A DNA stretch of 64,000 nt from Streptomyces sp. A0958. GTDB lineage: Bacteria; Actinomycetota; Actinomycetes; Streptomycetales; Streptomycetaceae. Position numbers and translations under genes: made by a program. Within the stretch, counting starts at the first letter, position 1; every line of letters starts with the position of its first letter. A model generated the notes under the pieces. The model was not told the origin of the DNA and made no database searches. It saw nothing but the letters and a program-made list of their open reading frames with translations. Shown here in pieces: positions 44,457 to 53,156 of this stretch. The stretch is taken from NCBI RefSeq assembly GCF_004795035.1, contig NZ_SSBK01000002.1, positions 248,001 to 312,000 on the forward strand, in the 5' to 3' direction.

Positions 44457-45237
44457 GGATCTTCCCCCCGTGGTCCAGGGCCCGGAGCGAGTTCACCGCG
44501 CCCTTCAGTGTCGTGACCGGGATCAGCCGCAGGCCCTTCGGCAGCTCGGACTTCGCCTCCGTGCACTCCGCCTTCGGTACGAGGAAGACGGTCGCCCCGT
44601 CCCGCCGGGCCGCCTGCGTCTTGAGCGAGACGCCGCCCACCGCGCCGACTTCGCCGTCCGCGTCGATGGTGCCGGTGCCCGCGATGGCGCGGCCGCCGGT
44701 CAGGTCGCCGCCCGAGCCGTCGCCGTCGAGCTTGTCGACGATGCCGAGCGCGAAGAAGAGGCCGGCGCTGGGGCCGCCCACGTCGGCCAGGTGCAGGGTG
44801 ACGTCCACCGAACCGGGCTTCCGGCCGAGGTAGTTGAGCGCGGCGTCGACGGCGGAGTCCTGGGACTTCACCATGTCGTCCAGATTGTGCTTCTCGATCT
44901 CCTTCTCGGACCCGCCGGTCGGATACACGGAGTCGCGGGGCAGCACGGCCCGGTCCGTACGGAACCAGCTGTCGACGACGTCCCGGATACCGACGTCGGC
45001 CTTGGGGCCCGTCGCCACGATCGTCGTCATCCGCAGCTCGCCCTTGGTGGGCCGGGTGGGGGTGGTGCCCTCGATGCTGATCACCGGGGTGCCGTGATCG
45101 TCCCCCAGCACATTCGCGGTCGTCCCCGGCTGCGCCAGCGTGAACGGCAACGGCGCGAAGGCGGCGACACCGAGGAGGGCGAGAACGGGGAGCGCGCAGA
45201 GGGCGAGGGTGCGGGGGCGGGTGCGGGGTGTGGACAC
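44446..45237 (-). CDS. Membrane-anchored Lon-type (S16) serine protease
   Basis: The 263-residue protein has an N-terminal signal/anchor (ALCALPVLALLGVAAFAPLP) followed by an extracytoplasmic region. A stand-alone Lon proteolytic domain contains catalytic Ser in VGGPSAGLFFALG and Lys in VGGVSLKTQAARR, with GTGTIDADGEVGAVGG between. There is no ATPase domain. The PDZ domain that usually precedes this protease domain in actinobacterial relatives is missing or very short here. Substrates are unknown. It overlaps the MFS gene tail-to-tail. Confidence 0.88.
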   Translation of the reverse strand: MSTPRTRPRTLALCALPVLALLGVAAFAPLPFTLAQPGTTANVLGDDHGTPVISIEGTTPTRPTKGELRMTTIVATGPKADVGIRDVVDSWFRTDRAVLPRDSVYPTGGSEKEIEKHNLDDMVKSQDSAVDAALNYLGRKPGSVDVTLHLADVGGPSAGLFFALGIVDKLDGDGSGGDLTGGRAIAGTGTIDADGEVGAVGGVSLKTQAARRDGATVFLVPKAECTEAKSELPKGLRLIPVTTLKGAVNSLRALDHGGKIPSC

Positions 45238-45320
45238 CGGCCCAATCTAACCCGGGCGGCATTTCCGGCCCGCCCGGGCGGCACCTTCAGCCCGCCCGGC
45301 GATTGAGGGCGGAACCAGCC

Positions 45321-45500
45321 CGCCGAAGACCGGCACCCCAGGGCGGGCCCGCACCGCAGGAGCCAGGGAACACCCGGCCCGGCCGAAGACCGGCACCCCA
45401 GGGCGGGCCCGCACCGCAGGAGCCCGGGAACACCCGGCCCGGCCGGCGACCGGCACCCCCAGGGCGGGCCCGCACCCAGAGCCCGGGAACACCCGCACCG
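45321..45500. repeat. 60-bp tandem repeat, three copies
   Basis: Copies start at 45321, 45381 and 45441. The first two are almost identical and the third has small indels. Each contains GACCGGCACCCCAGGGCGGG and GGGAACACCCG. The period is a multiple of three, so the minus strand shows an in-frame 20-residue repeat, but no start signal or family supports a gene. The 288-base gap 45238-45525 otherwise holds only the GATTGAGGGCGG intergenic motif near 45300. Confidence 0.92.
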
Positions 45501-45525
45501 CAGGGCCCCCACCCCCCCGCCCGCG

Positions 45526-46167
45526 CTAGCGAAGCGCGTCCGCGACCTCGCGCGCCGCGTCGACCACGCGGGGCCCCACCCGTTCCGGGACGGAGTCCGC
45601 GAGCATGACGACGCCGACGCTGCCCTCCACCCCCGTGACGCCCATCAGCGCGGCCGCCGCCCCGCTCGCGCCCGCTTCGAGTTCGCCGTGGGTAAGCGTG
45701 AAGGCCGTCTCGCCCACCGGCTTCTGGCGGGCGGCGAGGATCGCCCGGCCTGCCGCGCCCCGGTCGAGGGGGTGGCGGAAGCCCGCCCGGTAGGCCACGT
45801 GGTAGTCGGTCCAGGTGGGTTCGACGACCGCGACGGCCAACGCGTCGGAGCCGTCGACCAGCGTGAGATGGGCGGTGGCCCCGATGTCCTCGGCCAACGA
45901 GCGCAGCGCGGGCAGCGCCGCCTCGCGTACGAGCGGATGCACCTGGCGGCCGAGGCGCAGGACGCCGAGGCCGACCCGTGCCCGGCCGCCCAAGTCGCGG
46001 CGGATCAGGGTGTGTTGTTCCAGGGTGGCGAGCAGACGGTAGACCACGGTGCGGTTGACGCCGAGTTTGTTGGACAACTCGGTGACCGTCAGGCCGTGAT
46101 CGGTGTCGGCGAGCAGTTTGAGGACACGCAGTCCTCGGTCGAGCGTCTGGGAGGTCTCCGCGGTCAC
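45526..46167 (-). CDS. IclR family transcriptional regulator
   Basis: The protein has 213 residues. The N-terminal winged helix (~5-65) shows SQTLDRGLRVLKLLADTDHG, LTVTELSNKLGVNRTVVYRL and LATLEQHTLIRRD. The C-terminal GAF-like effector domain is shorter than in many IclR proteins (usual ~250-residue total). It includes ATAHLTLVDGSDALAVAVVE and HPLDRGAAGRAILAA. IclR proteins sense small metabolites; no target gene is adjacent in divergent orientation. The GTG start follows GGAGAGGG. Confidence 0.9.
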   Translation of the reverse strand: MTAETSQTLDRGLRVLKLLADTDHGLTVTELSNKLGVNRTVVYRLLATLEQHTLIRRDLGGRARVGLGVLRLGRQVHPLVREAALPALRSLAEDIGATAHLTLVDGSDALAVAVVEPTWTDYHVAYRAGFRHPLDRGAAGRAILAARQKPVGETAFTLTHGELEAGASGAAAALMGVTGVEGSVGVVMLADSVPERVGPRVVDAAREVADALR

Positions 46168-46502
46168 GACGCCCTCTCCTCTGTGGTGAGCGGCGGCGGC
46201 TGGTTCCCGTGGATTGTGCGCCACCGGTCCCATCGGCGACGCACGGAGAGGCCGCCGGCCTGGCCAAGGCACCGGCTGCTCCGCGGCGACATTGCCACGG
46301 GGCGTTCACATTTTTTGGACAGTAGCGAGCGAGTCCGCTCAGCGGAAGACCTCGTCCAGAATCCGGTCGCTCCCAAAAACGCGGTTGTGCCGCACGAGCA
46401 TAAGTGCCGGTCAGCGGGGCGCCGACCGACCACGGCGCATCTACGCGCGTCCATGTCGGCCGACTCCCCCGCGACGCTCCGTAGACGGGATGTGAACCGG
46501 CG
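46168..46502. other. Non-coding gap upstream of the IclR gene
   Basis: No gene is supported. An A/T-rich patch (ACATTTTTTGGACAG near 46308-46322) and CCCAAAAACGCGG (46374-46386) stand out in GC-rich sequence and may include the IclR promoter. Nothing resembling a terminator of the secreted-protein gene is seen on the other side. Confidence 0.5.
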
Positions 46503-48518
46503 TTAACTCACCGTGAACATTTTCTGGACGATTTTTCCGTTGACGAGGACCTCGCAGGCCCTGATCGACCGCGTCGCGGGGTCCCGCACGGTGAAGTTGA
46601 GGGCGAAGGTGCCGTCGAGACCGATGACCCGGGTGACGTACGAGTCGGAGGTCCGGCCCCCGGAAGCGGTGCGGCCGGTCACGGAGACCGTGGCGACGGG
46701 GGCGAAGCCCTTGCCGGTCACCTGGACGACCGTGCCGGGCGGCCCCTCGGGCGGCGAGAGCGCGAAGGACGCGCCGGCCGGGGCGGTGCCGTCCTGGACG
46801 GTGAACGCGGCGGTCTCGGTACGGGGGTTGACGAGGACCTCGCGGACCTGGATCGCCACGGTGTCGGCCGCGCCCACGGTGAACGTCTGCGAGAACGCCC
46901 CGTCGAGCCCGACGACCTTGGTCCGCACCGGGTCGGAGGTCTTGGAGCCGTCCGCGCGCAGCCCGGTGATCGACACGGTGGCCACCTTCGCGAAGCCCTG
47001 GCCGAGGACGGTGACCGCGGTGCCCTTCGGCCCGGCCGCCGGGGTGAGGACGACGAACGTCGGGGAGACGGTCAGCTGGGTCAGGGCCTCGGAGACGCCG
47101 GCGGTGACGCGGAGGGCGTAGACACCGCGCGGGGTGGAACCGGCCGGGGTGACCGTGCCGGCGAGGGTGCCGTCGGCGGTGATCCGCAGGGTGGAGCCGC
47201 TGATCCCGGCCGCGTCGCAGCCGCTGCCGTCGGTCGCGCACAGGGCGGCGGAGGGGGTGACGCCGGAGGGCCAGTCGTCACCGGACACGGCGATCGTGGA
47301 GCCGGGCTTCACCTTGGCGGCGCCTGCCGAGAGCGTCGCGGTGGCCTCGGTCACGGTGAACGGGGTGGTCAGGACGGTCTCCGGGTCGTTGCCCTCGTCC
47401 ACCTGGACGGCGGCGACGGCCGGGTCGGAGACCGTGAAGTCGGCCGAGAACGTGCCGTCGGGGCGGCTCTTCACGTAGACGGCGGTGTCGTCCAGCGTCG
47501 CCCCGGTGGCGTCGAGGCCGACCGTGTTGATCCACCGGTCCTGGTAGTAGTCGCTGCCGGTGACGGTGATGACGCTGCCGACGGGTCCACTGCTCCGGGA
47601 CAGCGCGATCGTGCGGGGCCCGGCGGGGACGAAGGCCCGGACGGTCAGGGGTGCGGTCATCTCCTTCGTACCGTCGCCGACCTTCACGAGGTACGCGCCG
47701 TCCGGCACCGAACCGGCCGCCGCGAGGACCGCGTTGCCGGTGAGCTGTCCCGAGCCGTCGATGGCGAGGGTGGAGTCGGCGAACTTCGCGGCGTCGCAGC
47801 CGCCGCCGTCCGCCGCGCAGAGCGAGGGCACGGGGGTGGCCCCCGCGGTCCACCGGCTGCCCGCCAGGGTGACGGCCGTGGACGGCCGGACCGGCGTGGT
47901 GGGGGCGATCAGGGTGGGTGGTTTCCCGGCGCTGCCCTCCGCCGTCACGGTGCCGACGGGCCCGCCGCCGGAGGTGACGGTGCAGACGGTCTCGTAGGTG
48001 GAGCCGAGGACCTTGGTGCGGGTCAGGTTGCGCAGCGGGGTGAAAGTGATGGGCCCGCCCGCGTCGGCCGGGATGAGGAAGTCCCCCTCGTAGGGCGGGA
48101 TTTCGATCGGCTTCCCGGACGGTACGTCGAGGTTGGTCTGCGGCCCGGTGACGGTGACCGTGCCGGTGGCGCCGCCGGACATCGCCAGGTCGAGGCTCGG
48201 GGTGGTCGGCACGTCGCTGAGGCTGAGCCCGCTGGTGGCGGGGGACGGGCCGAGCGTCACCTTGGCGTGGACCTTGCCGCCGGGGTCGACCACGTCGGGG
48301 GTCAGCTCCACGCCGAACTGCTGCGGCCCGTCCGCCTCGCCCTGACCGGCGGGCAGGGAGCAGTGGACGATGGGGGTGATGGTGCCAGCGTGGGCGAGGG
48401 GGGCGAGGGCGACGGTGCCGCCGGTCCATGCGAGGACGGCTCCGGCGCCCAGGGCGACGGCGCGGCGTAAGGCCGGGCGGCGGCCCGGGCCGCCGGTGGG
48501 TCTGCGGTGCGCGAACAT
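46503..48518 (-). CDS. Large secreted beta-repeat protein (paralog A)
   Basis: The 671-residue exported protein has a twin-basic start, hydrophobic core and cleavage after ALAPLAHA (~44). Domain 1 (~45-190) starts ITPIVHCSLPAGQGE and closes with a Cys (YETVCTVT), likely a disulfide-closed beta sandwich resembling actinobacterial DUF6801-type domains. Then a Cys-pair module (LCAADGGGCD) and IPT/TIG-like repeats follow (SSGPVGSVITVTGSDY, AAGPKGTAVTVLGQGF, PEGPPGTVVQVTGKGF). No sortase signal or membrane anchor is present. It is a close paralog of the next gene. The start follows GGAGGAG. A surface or matrix role is inferred. Confidence 0.85.
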   Translation of the reverse strand: MFAHRRPTGGPGRRPALRRAVALGAGAVLAWTGGTVALAPLAHAGTITPIVHCSLPAGQGEADGPQQFGVELTPDVVDPGGKVHAKVTLGPSPATSGLSLSDVPTTPSLDLAMSGGATGTVTVTGPQTNLDVPSGKPIEIPPYEGDFLIPADAGGPITFTPLRNLTRTKVLGSTYETVCTVTSGGGPVGTVTAEGSAGKPPTLIAPTTPVRPSTAVTLAGSRWTAGATPVPSLCAADGGGCDAAKFADSTLAIDGSGQLTGNAVLAAAGSVPDGAYLVKVGDGTKEMTAPLTVRAFVPAGPRTIALSRSSGPVGSVITVTGSDYYQDRWINTVGLDATGATLDDTAVYVKSRPDGTFSADFTVSDPAVAAVQVDEGNDPETVLTTPFTVTEATATLSAGAAKVKPGSTIAVSGDDWPSGVTPSAALCATDGSGCDAAGISGSTLRITADGTLAGTVTPAGSTPRGVYALRVTAGVSEALTQLTVSPTFVVLTPAAGPKGTAVTVLGQGFAKVATVSITGLRADGSKTSDPVRTKVVGLDGAFSQTFTVGAADTVAIQVREVLVNPRTETAAFTVQDGTAPAGASFALSPPEGPPGTVVQVTGKGFAPVATVSVTGRTASGGRTSDSYVTRVIGLDGTFALNFTVRDPATRSIRACEVLVNGKIVQKMFTVS

Positions 48519-48651
48519 ACGGCTCCTCCGAAAGGAAATGGAATGCGAACGCCCCGAATGCGAGGCGAAATGACGGGCGCCCGCCTGCTCCATTGCCGTA
48601 CGGAACGGGCGACGGAACAGGCGGGCGTCGGCTGGACTTTCCCGGCCCCTT

Positions 48652-50298
48652 TTACAGCAGGGTCAGGGTGAGCACCGCACTGTAATCTCCGGGGCGGGTG
48701 AATTCGGGAACGGTGAGCGTGAGTCCCGCGTCGGTGTCGAACTTCCCGCCGGTGAACGGACGTGATCCGTCCGGATTCATCCGGCACAGGCTCGCCGCCT
48801 CGCTCCCGAGCGTGGTGGGCGATCCGGCCACCGGTGTCCCCACGCTGCCGTCCTGCGGGGTGCAGGCCGGCGCCCAGCGCACGGCTCGGGCCGGGATGGT
48901 GTCCCCGCCCGCGCTGGTGAAGGCGGTCAGGGTGCCGGTCAGGGACCAGCCGCTGTTGACGCCCCGGGCGTCCTCCACCTCCACCCGGTTGAGCCGGGCG
49001 CGCTGCACCCCGCCGTCGGCGCCGAGCACCGTCGTACCGAAGTCGACGGAGTCGCCGTCCTGGGTCATGGACAGCGTCCCGGCCCTGATCTCGGTGGTCA
49101 GGCGCTGCTCCGCCGTGCCGCCGCCGTCGCCGCCGCCCTCGGTGGTGACGGTGAACGGGGCGGTGCGTACGGTCGCCGGGTCGTTGCCCTCGTCGGCCTG
49201 GACGGCCACCACGTCGTCCGAGATGACGGTGAAGTCCACGGCGAAGGTGCCGTCCGTGCCGCTCTTGACGTAGACCGCGCTGTCGTCGAGCGCGGCGCCC
49301 GAGGCGTCGAGGCCGATGACGTTGATCCAGCGGTCCGGGTTGTAGTTGCGGCCGCTGACGGTGACGACGCTGCCGACCGGGCCGCGGTCGGGGGTCAGCG
49401 TGATCTCCCGGTTGCCGGCCGCGACGGCCTCGACGGTGAGGGGGGCGGTGGCCTCCCTCGTACCGTCGCCGACCTTCACGAGGTACGAGCCGTTCGGGAC
49501 CGCCCCGGCCTCGCCGAGGGTCGCGGTGCCGGAGAGCGTTCCGTAGGCGTCGATCCGCAGGGTGTGCGAGGTGAACTTCAGCGGGTCGCAGCCGCCTCCG
49601 CCGGCCGCACAGAGCGACGGCACGGGTGAGGCGCCCGGGGTCCAGCCGGAACCGCTCAGCTTCACCGCGGTGTGCGGGCGTACCGGGCCCGCGGGGGCGG
49701 TGAGGGTGGCGGGATCGGATGTGGAGCCCTCCGCCGTGACGGTGCCGACCCCGGCCTCGCCGCCGACGATGTCGCAGGGCGTCTCGAAGACGGAGCCGAG
49801 CACCTTGGTCTGCGTCAGCGTGCGGACCACCGCGAACGAGATGTCTCCCGACGCGTCCGCCGGGAGCAGGAAGTCGCCCTCGTACGCCGGGGTCTCGATG
49901 GGCACCCCGGCCGGGATGTCCAGGATGATCTCGGGGCCGCGCACGGTGACCGTGCCCGTGGCGCCGCCCGTCATCGCGAGGTCGAGGCTGGGGATCGTCG
50001 GCACGTCGGCAAGGGCGAGTGCGCTGGTGGCCGGGGACGGGCCCAGGGTCACCTTCGCGTGGACCTTGCCGCCGGGTTCGACGACGGCGGGCGACAGCTC
50101 CACGTCCATCTGCTGCGGCCCGGTCGCCTCGCCCTGTCCGGCCGGCAGGGTGCAGTGGACGGTCGGGGTGACCGTCCCGGCCGCCGAGGCGGGGGCGGGG
50201 GCGGGGCGCGGGGATGCGGAGGCACCGGCGCAGCCCAGCGACAGCACGAAGCAGGCAGCGAGCAGTCCGGTCACTCCGGGTCTTCGTCGTCGGATCAC
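48652..50298 (-). CDS. Large secreted beta-repeat protein with WxL-like end (paralog B)
   Basis: The 548-residue protein has a signal peptide (RRRRPGVTGLLAACFVLSLG, then ASA). The first ~400 residues align by eye with paralog A (VHCTLPAGQGEATGPQQMDV, then DRGPVGSVVTVSGRNYNPDR). The C-terminal ~150 residues differ: RVEVEDARGVNSGWSLTGTL and ending VPEFTRPGDYSAVLTLTLL. They resemble WxL-type wall-binding domains of Gram-positive bacteria, an assignment by pattern only. The GTG start follows AGGAAAGGG. It is divergent from the small secreted protein and upstream of paralog A on the same strand. Confidence 0.82.
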   Translation of the reverse strand: MIRRRRPGVTGLLAACFVLSLGCAGASASPRPAPAPASAAGTVTPTVHCTLPAGQGEATGPQQMDVELSPAVVEPGGKVHAKVTLGPSPATSALALADVPTIPSLDLAMTGGATGTVTVRGPEIILDIPAGVPIETPAYEGDFLLPADASGDISFAVVRTLTQTKVLGSVFETPCDIVGGEAGVGTVTAEGSTSDPATLTAPAGPVRPHTAVKLSGSGWTPGASPVPSLCAAGGGGCDPLKFTSHTLRIDAYGTLSGTATLGEAGAVPNGSYLVKVGDGTREATAPLTVEAVAAGNREITLTPDRGPVGSVVTVSGRNYNPDRWINVIGLDASGAALDDSAVYVKSGTDGTFAVDFTVISDDVVAVQADEGNDPATVRTAPFTVTTEGGGDGGGTAEQRLTTEIRAGTLSMTQDGDSVDFGTTVLGADGGVQRARLNRVEVEDARGVNSGWSLTGTLTAFTSAGGDTIPARAVRWAPACTPQDGSVGTPVAGSPTTLGSEAASLCRMNPDGSRPFTGGKFDTDAGLTLTVPEFTRPGDYSAVLTLTLL

Positions 50299-50586
50299 CT
50301 GACACCCTTTCCTGGACCATTGATTGCGCACATTGAGGAGGCCGCGCCCAGAGAAGTCAAGAGACACCGAATTGATCCTTTCGAACCCGTGCCGCCCGCC
50401 CCGGAAAGGAATTCCGGACGGGTTTACGCACCGCCTCCCGCTTACCTGTTGACTTCTTCGAAGATCACCGTTTCACTGCACCCGACATGCCGGGCCCGGC
50501 ACGCAGATCCGTACGTACGAGCAAGGCATCGCACACGGCGCGTACGGCGAATCCGCGGAATTCAACCGGAAGGAGTTCCACCCGTC

Positions 50587-51144
50587 ATGTCGATCTCTTC
50601 ACGCGCTTCGAGAGCGCCGGGCCGAAGACGCTTACCGCTGATCCTGGCGGCGGCGTGTTCGACCGGAGCACTGCTCGCCCTGTCCGCCCCGACAGCCTCG
50701 GCGGTGACCCCGCTCACCGCGACGGCCACCTACGACTGCGGCTCCTGGGGCAGCGGTCTCGCCACTCTGACCGCGGCCGACGGCGCCTCCGGCAAGACCG
50801 TCAAGGTCACGTCCACGGCGATCAGGATGCCGGCCGGCACGAGTGCCGACCCGAACAGCATCACGACGACGCTCAGGCTCACCAAGACCTCGGGCGGCGT
50901 CACCAGTCAGGTGCAGTTCTCCGCGAAGACCAACCCCGGTCTGAGCGGCGGCAATCCGATCACGCTCGGACCGCTGAAGCTCACCTCCGGCACGCTCGCG
51001 GCCGGGGACAGCACCGGTTCCGTGGTGCTGCCCACTCCCCCGGGCGCCTCCAACTGGTCACTGCAGATCGTGGCCTCGTCCCCGACGTCCGCCACCGTGC
51101 CGTGCGTGGCGACGTCCGCCCTGTCCGCGCCGTTCGTCTGGTAG
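50587..51144 (+). CDS. Small secreted protein, possible single-domain relative
   Basis: The 185-residue exported protein has a signal peptide of ~39 residues (LPLILAAACSTGALLALSAP, TASA). The mature part has two Cys (YDCGSWGSG near the start and TVPCVATS near the end) and is Thr/Ser/Gly-rich beta. The Cys spacing and order of beta segments echo domain 1 of the two large paralogs, so it may be a stand-alone form of that domain. A clear GGAAGGAG precedes the ATG. It shares a 288-base divergent promoter region with paralog B. No sequence family is recognised with confidence. Confidence 0.78.
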   Translation: MSISSRASRAPGRRRLPLILAAACSTGALLALSAPTASAVTPLTATATYDCGSWGSGLATLTAADGASGKTVKVTSTAIRMPAGTSADPNSITTTLRLTKTSGGVTSQVQFSAKTNPGLSGGNPITLGPLKLTSGTLAAGDSTGSVVLPTPPGASNWSLQIVASSPTSATVPCVATSALSAPFVW

Positions 51145-51160
51145 CGGGCCCCGCATGACG

Positions 51161-51200
51161 CCGGCCCGGGGCGGGGACGTCCGTCCCCGCCCCGGGCCGG
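51161..51200. terminator. Bidirectional terminator between secreted protein and helicase
   Basis: A perfect 19-bp stem (CCGGCCCGGGGCGGGGACG and its complement) has only two unpaired centre bases, so some inner pairs must open. Confidence 0.8.
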
Positions 51201-51223
51201 TGCGTGCCCGTGCCGTACGGGGC

Positions 51224-53005
51224 TCACCTCATCCGGGTGGCCCACTCCTGGACCTTCTTGATCCGCTGCTCGATCTGGCCGGCCGTGGCCTCCGCGCTGG
51301 GCGGCCCGCCGCACACCCGGCGCAGCTCGGTGTGGATGACGCCGTGCGGCTTGCCGCTCTGGTGGGTGTAGGCCGACACCATGGTGTTCAGCTGCTTGCG
51401 CAGGCCCAGCAGCTGCTTGTGCGTGACGACCGGCCGGTCCTCGGCCGGCTTCTCCAGCAGGTCGGCCTCCGACGCGGGCTTCTGCCGGCTGTGCGCGATC
51501 TGCCGGGACTGCCGCTTCTGGAGCAGCAGCTGAACCTGGTCGGGTTCGAGGAGCCCGGGAATCCCGAGGTAGTCCTGCTCCTCCTCGCTACCGGGGTGCG
51601 CCTGCATGCCGAACTCGGCGCCGTCGTACAGCACCCGGTCGAAGACCGCGTCGGACTCCAGCGCCTCGAAGGGCAGCTGCTCCTCGGTCTCCTCGTCCTC
51701 CAGTTTCTCGGCGTCGGCGAGGAGCTTGTCCTCCTCGGCGAACGGGTTCTCCTCGTCGCTGCCCTTCTTGGGCTTGTCGAGGACGTGGTCCCGTTCGACC
51801 TCCATCTCGTTGGCGAAGTCGAGGAGCATCGGGATGGTGGGCACGAAGACGGACGCGGTCTCGCCGCGCCTGCGGGAGCGCACGAAGCGGCCGACGGCCT
51901 GCGCGAAGAACAGCGGGGTCGAGATGGTGGTGGCGTACACGCCGACGGCCAGGCGCGGCACGTCGACACCTTCCGACACCATGCGTACCGCGACCATCCA
52001 GCGCGATTCGTCCTCGCTGAACTTGTCGATCTTCTTCGACGCGGCCTTCTCGTCGGAGAGGACGACGGTGGCCGACTCGCCGGTGACCTTCTTCAGGATC
52101 TTGGCGTACGCGCGTGCCGACTCCTGGTCCGTCGCGATGACGAGCCCGCCCGCGTCCGGGATGCCCTTGCGGACCTCGGTGAGCCGCTTGTCGGCGGCGC
52201 TGAGCACGTTGGGAATCCAGTCACCGGTGGGCGACAGGGCGGTGCGCCAGGCCTGCCCGATGGCGTCCTTGGTCATCGGTTCGCCGAGCCGGGCGGCGAT
52301 CTCGTCCCCGGCCTTGGTGCGCCAGCGCATGTTGCCGCTGTAGCTGAGGAAGATCACCGGGCGCACGACGCCGTCGGCCAGGGCGTTGCCGTAGCCGTAG
52401 GTGTAGTCGGCCGAGGAGCGGCGGATGCCGTCGTTGCCCTCCTCGTACACGACGAACGGGATCGGGTTGGTGTCCGACCGGAACGGCGTACCGGTGAGCG
52501 CGAGCCGCCGGGTCGCCGGGTCGAACGCCTCCTGGCAGGCCTCGCCCCAGGACTTCGAGTCACCGGCGTGGTGGATCTCGTCCAGGATCACCAGGGTCTT
52601 GCGCTGCTCGCACCGGTTGCGGTGCAGCATCGGGCGCACCCCGACGCCCGCGTACGTGACGGCGACCCCGTGGTACTCCTTGCTCAGCGGGCCTGCGCTG
52701 TAGTCCGGGTCGAGCTTGATCCCTATCCGGGCGGCCGCCTCCGCCCACTGCTTCTTCAGGTGCTCGGTGGGAGCGACGACGGTGACCTGCTGCACGACGT
52801 GGTGGTGCAGCAGCCAGGACGCGAGGGTCAGCGCGAAGGTGGTCTTCCCCGCGCCGGGGGTGGCGACCGCGAGGAAGTCGCGCGGCTGCTCCTGGATGTA
52901 CTTCTCCATGGCGCCCTGCTGCCAGGCTCGCAGCTTGCCGGCGGTGCCCCAGGGGGCGCGGCCGGGGAAGGCGGGTGAGAGGTGGTGGGAGGCGGTAGTA
53001 GTCAC
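51224..53005 (-). CDS. DEAD/DEAH-like superfamily 2 helicase
   Basis: The 593-residue cytoplasmic ATPase has Walker A ATPGAGKT (48-55), Walker B/DEAH variant LVILDEIHHAG, motif III LTGTPFRSD, motif V SEGVDVPRLAVGVYAT and motif VI QAVGRFVRSRRRGE. The C-terminal ~200 residues are acidic then helical, with no nuclease domain seen. It resembles restriction-type/XPB-like translocases common in actinobacteria. Two GTG starts are possible (53005 or 53050); 53005 has GGAG nearby. Function in repair or defence is unknown. Confidence 0.88.
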   Translation of the reverse strand: MTTTASHHLSPAFPGRAPWGTAGKLRAWQQGAMEKYIQEQPRDFLAVATPGAGKTTFALTLASWLLHHHVVQQVTVVAPTEHLKKQWAEAAARIGIKLDPDYSAGPLSKEYHGVAVTYAGVGVRPMLHRNRCEQRKTLVILDEIHHAGDSKSWGEACQEAFDPATRRLALTGTPFRSDTNPIPFVVYEEGNDGIRRSSADYTYGYGNALADGVVRPVIFLSYSGNMRWRTKAGDEIAARLGEPMTKDAIGQAWRTALSPTGDWIPNVLSAADKRLTEVRKGIPDAGGLVIATDQESARAYAKILKKVTGESATVVLSDEKAASKKIDKFSEDESRWMVAVRMVSEGVDVPRLAVGVYATTISTPLFFAQAVGRFVRSRRRGETASVFVPTIPMLLDFANEMEVERDHVLDKPKKGSDEENPFAEEDKLLADAEKLEDEETEEQLPFEALESDAVFDRVLYDGAEFGMQAHPGSEEEQDYLGIPGLLEPDQVQLLLQKRQSRQIAHSRQKPASEADLLEKPAEDRPVVTHKQLLGLRKQLNTMVSAYTHQSGKPHGVIHTELRRVCGGPPSAEATAGQIEQRIKKVQEWATRMR

Positions 53006-53156
53006 GGTCTCCGGTTCGGGTCTCTCGGGTACGTGTGGCGCTGTCCGCACGGGCCGGGCCGGCCCCGCACGCGATACGACAACCGGGCCACCCTACCGGG
53101 GCCGGCGCCCCGCCCCGCCGCGTACCGCACCGCCCCGCACGGAATTGCGACGGCTC

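Noticed and set aside
45247..45498. Minus-strand frame with an in-frame 20-residue repeat
   Set aside because: It arises from the 60-bp tandem repeat; there is no ribosome binding site, no non-repeat domain and no family. It was kept as a repeat, not a gene.
45321..45500. Possible CRISPR array
   Set aside because: The copies are directly adjacent with no unique spacers, and no cas genes are nearby.
46164..46454. Small minus-strand frame upstream of the IclR gene
   Set aside because: It has no ribosome binding site, Arg/Ser-rich random-looking translation, and overlaps the start of a supported gene.
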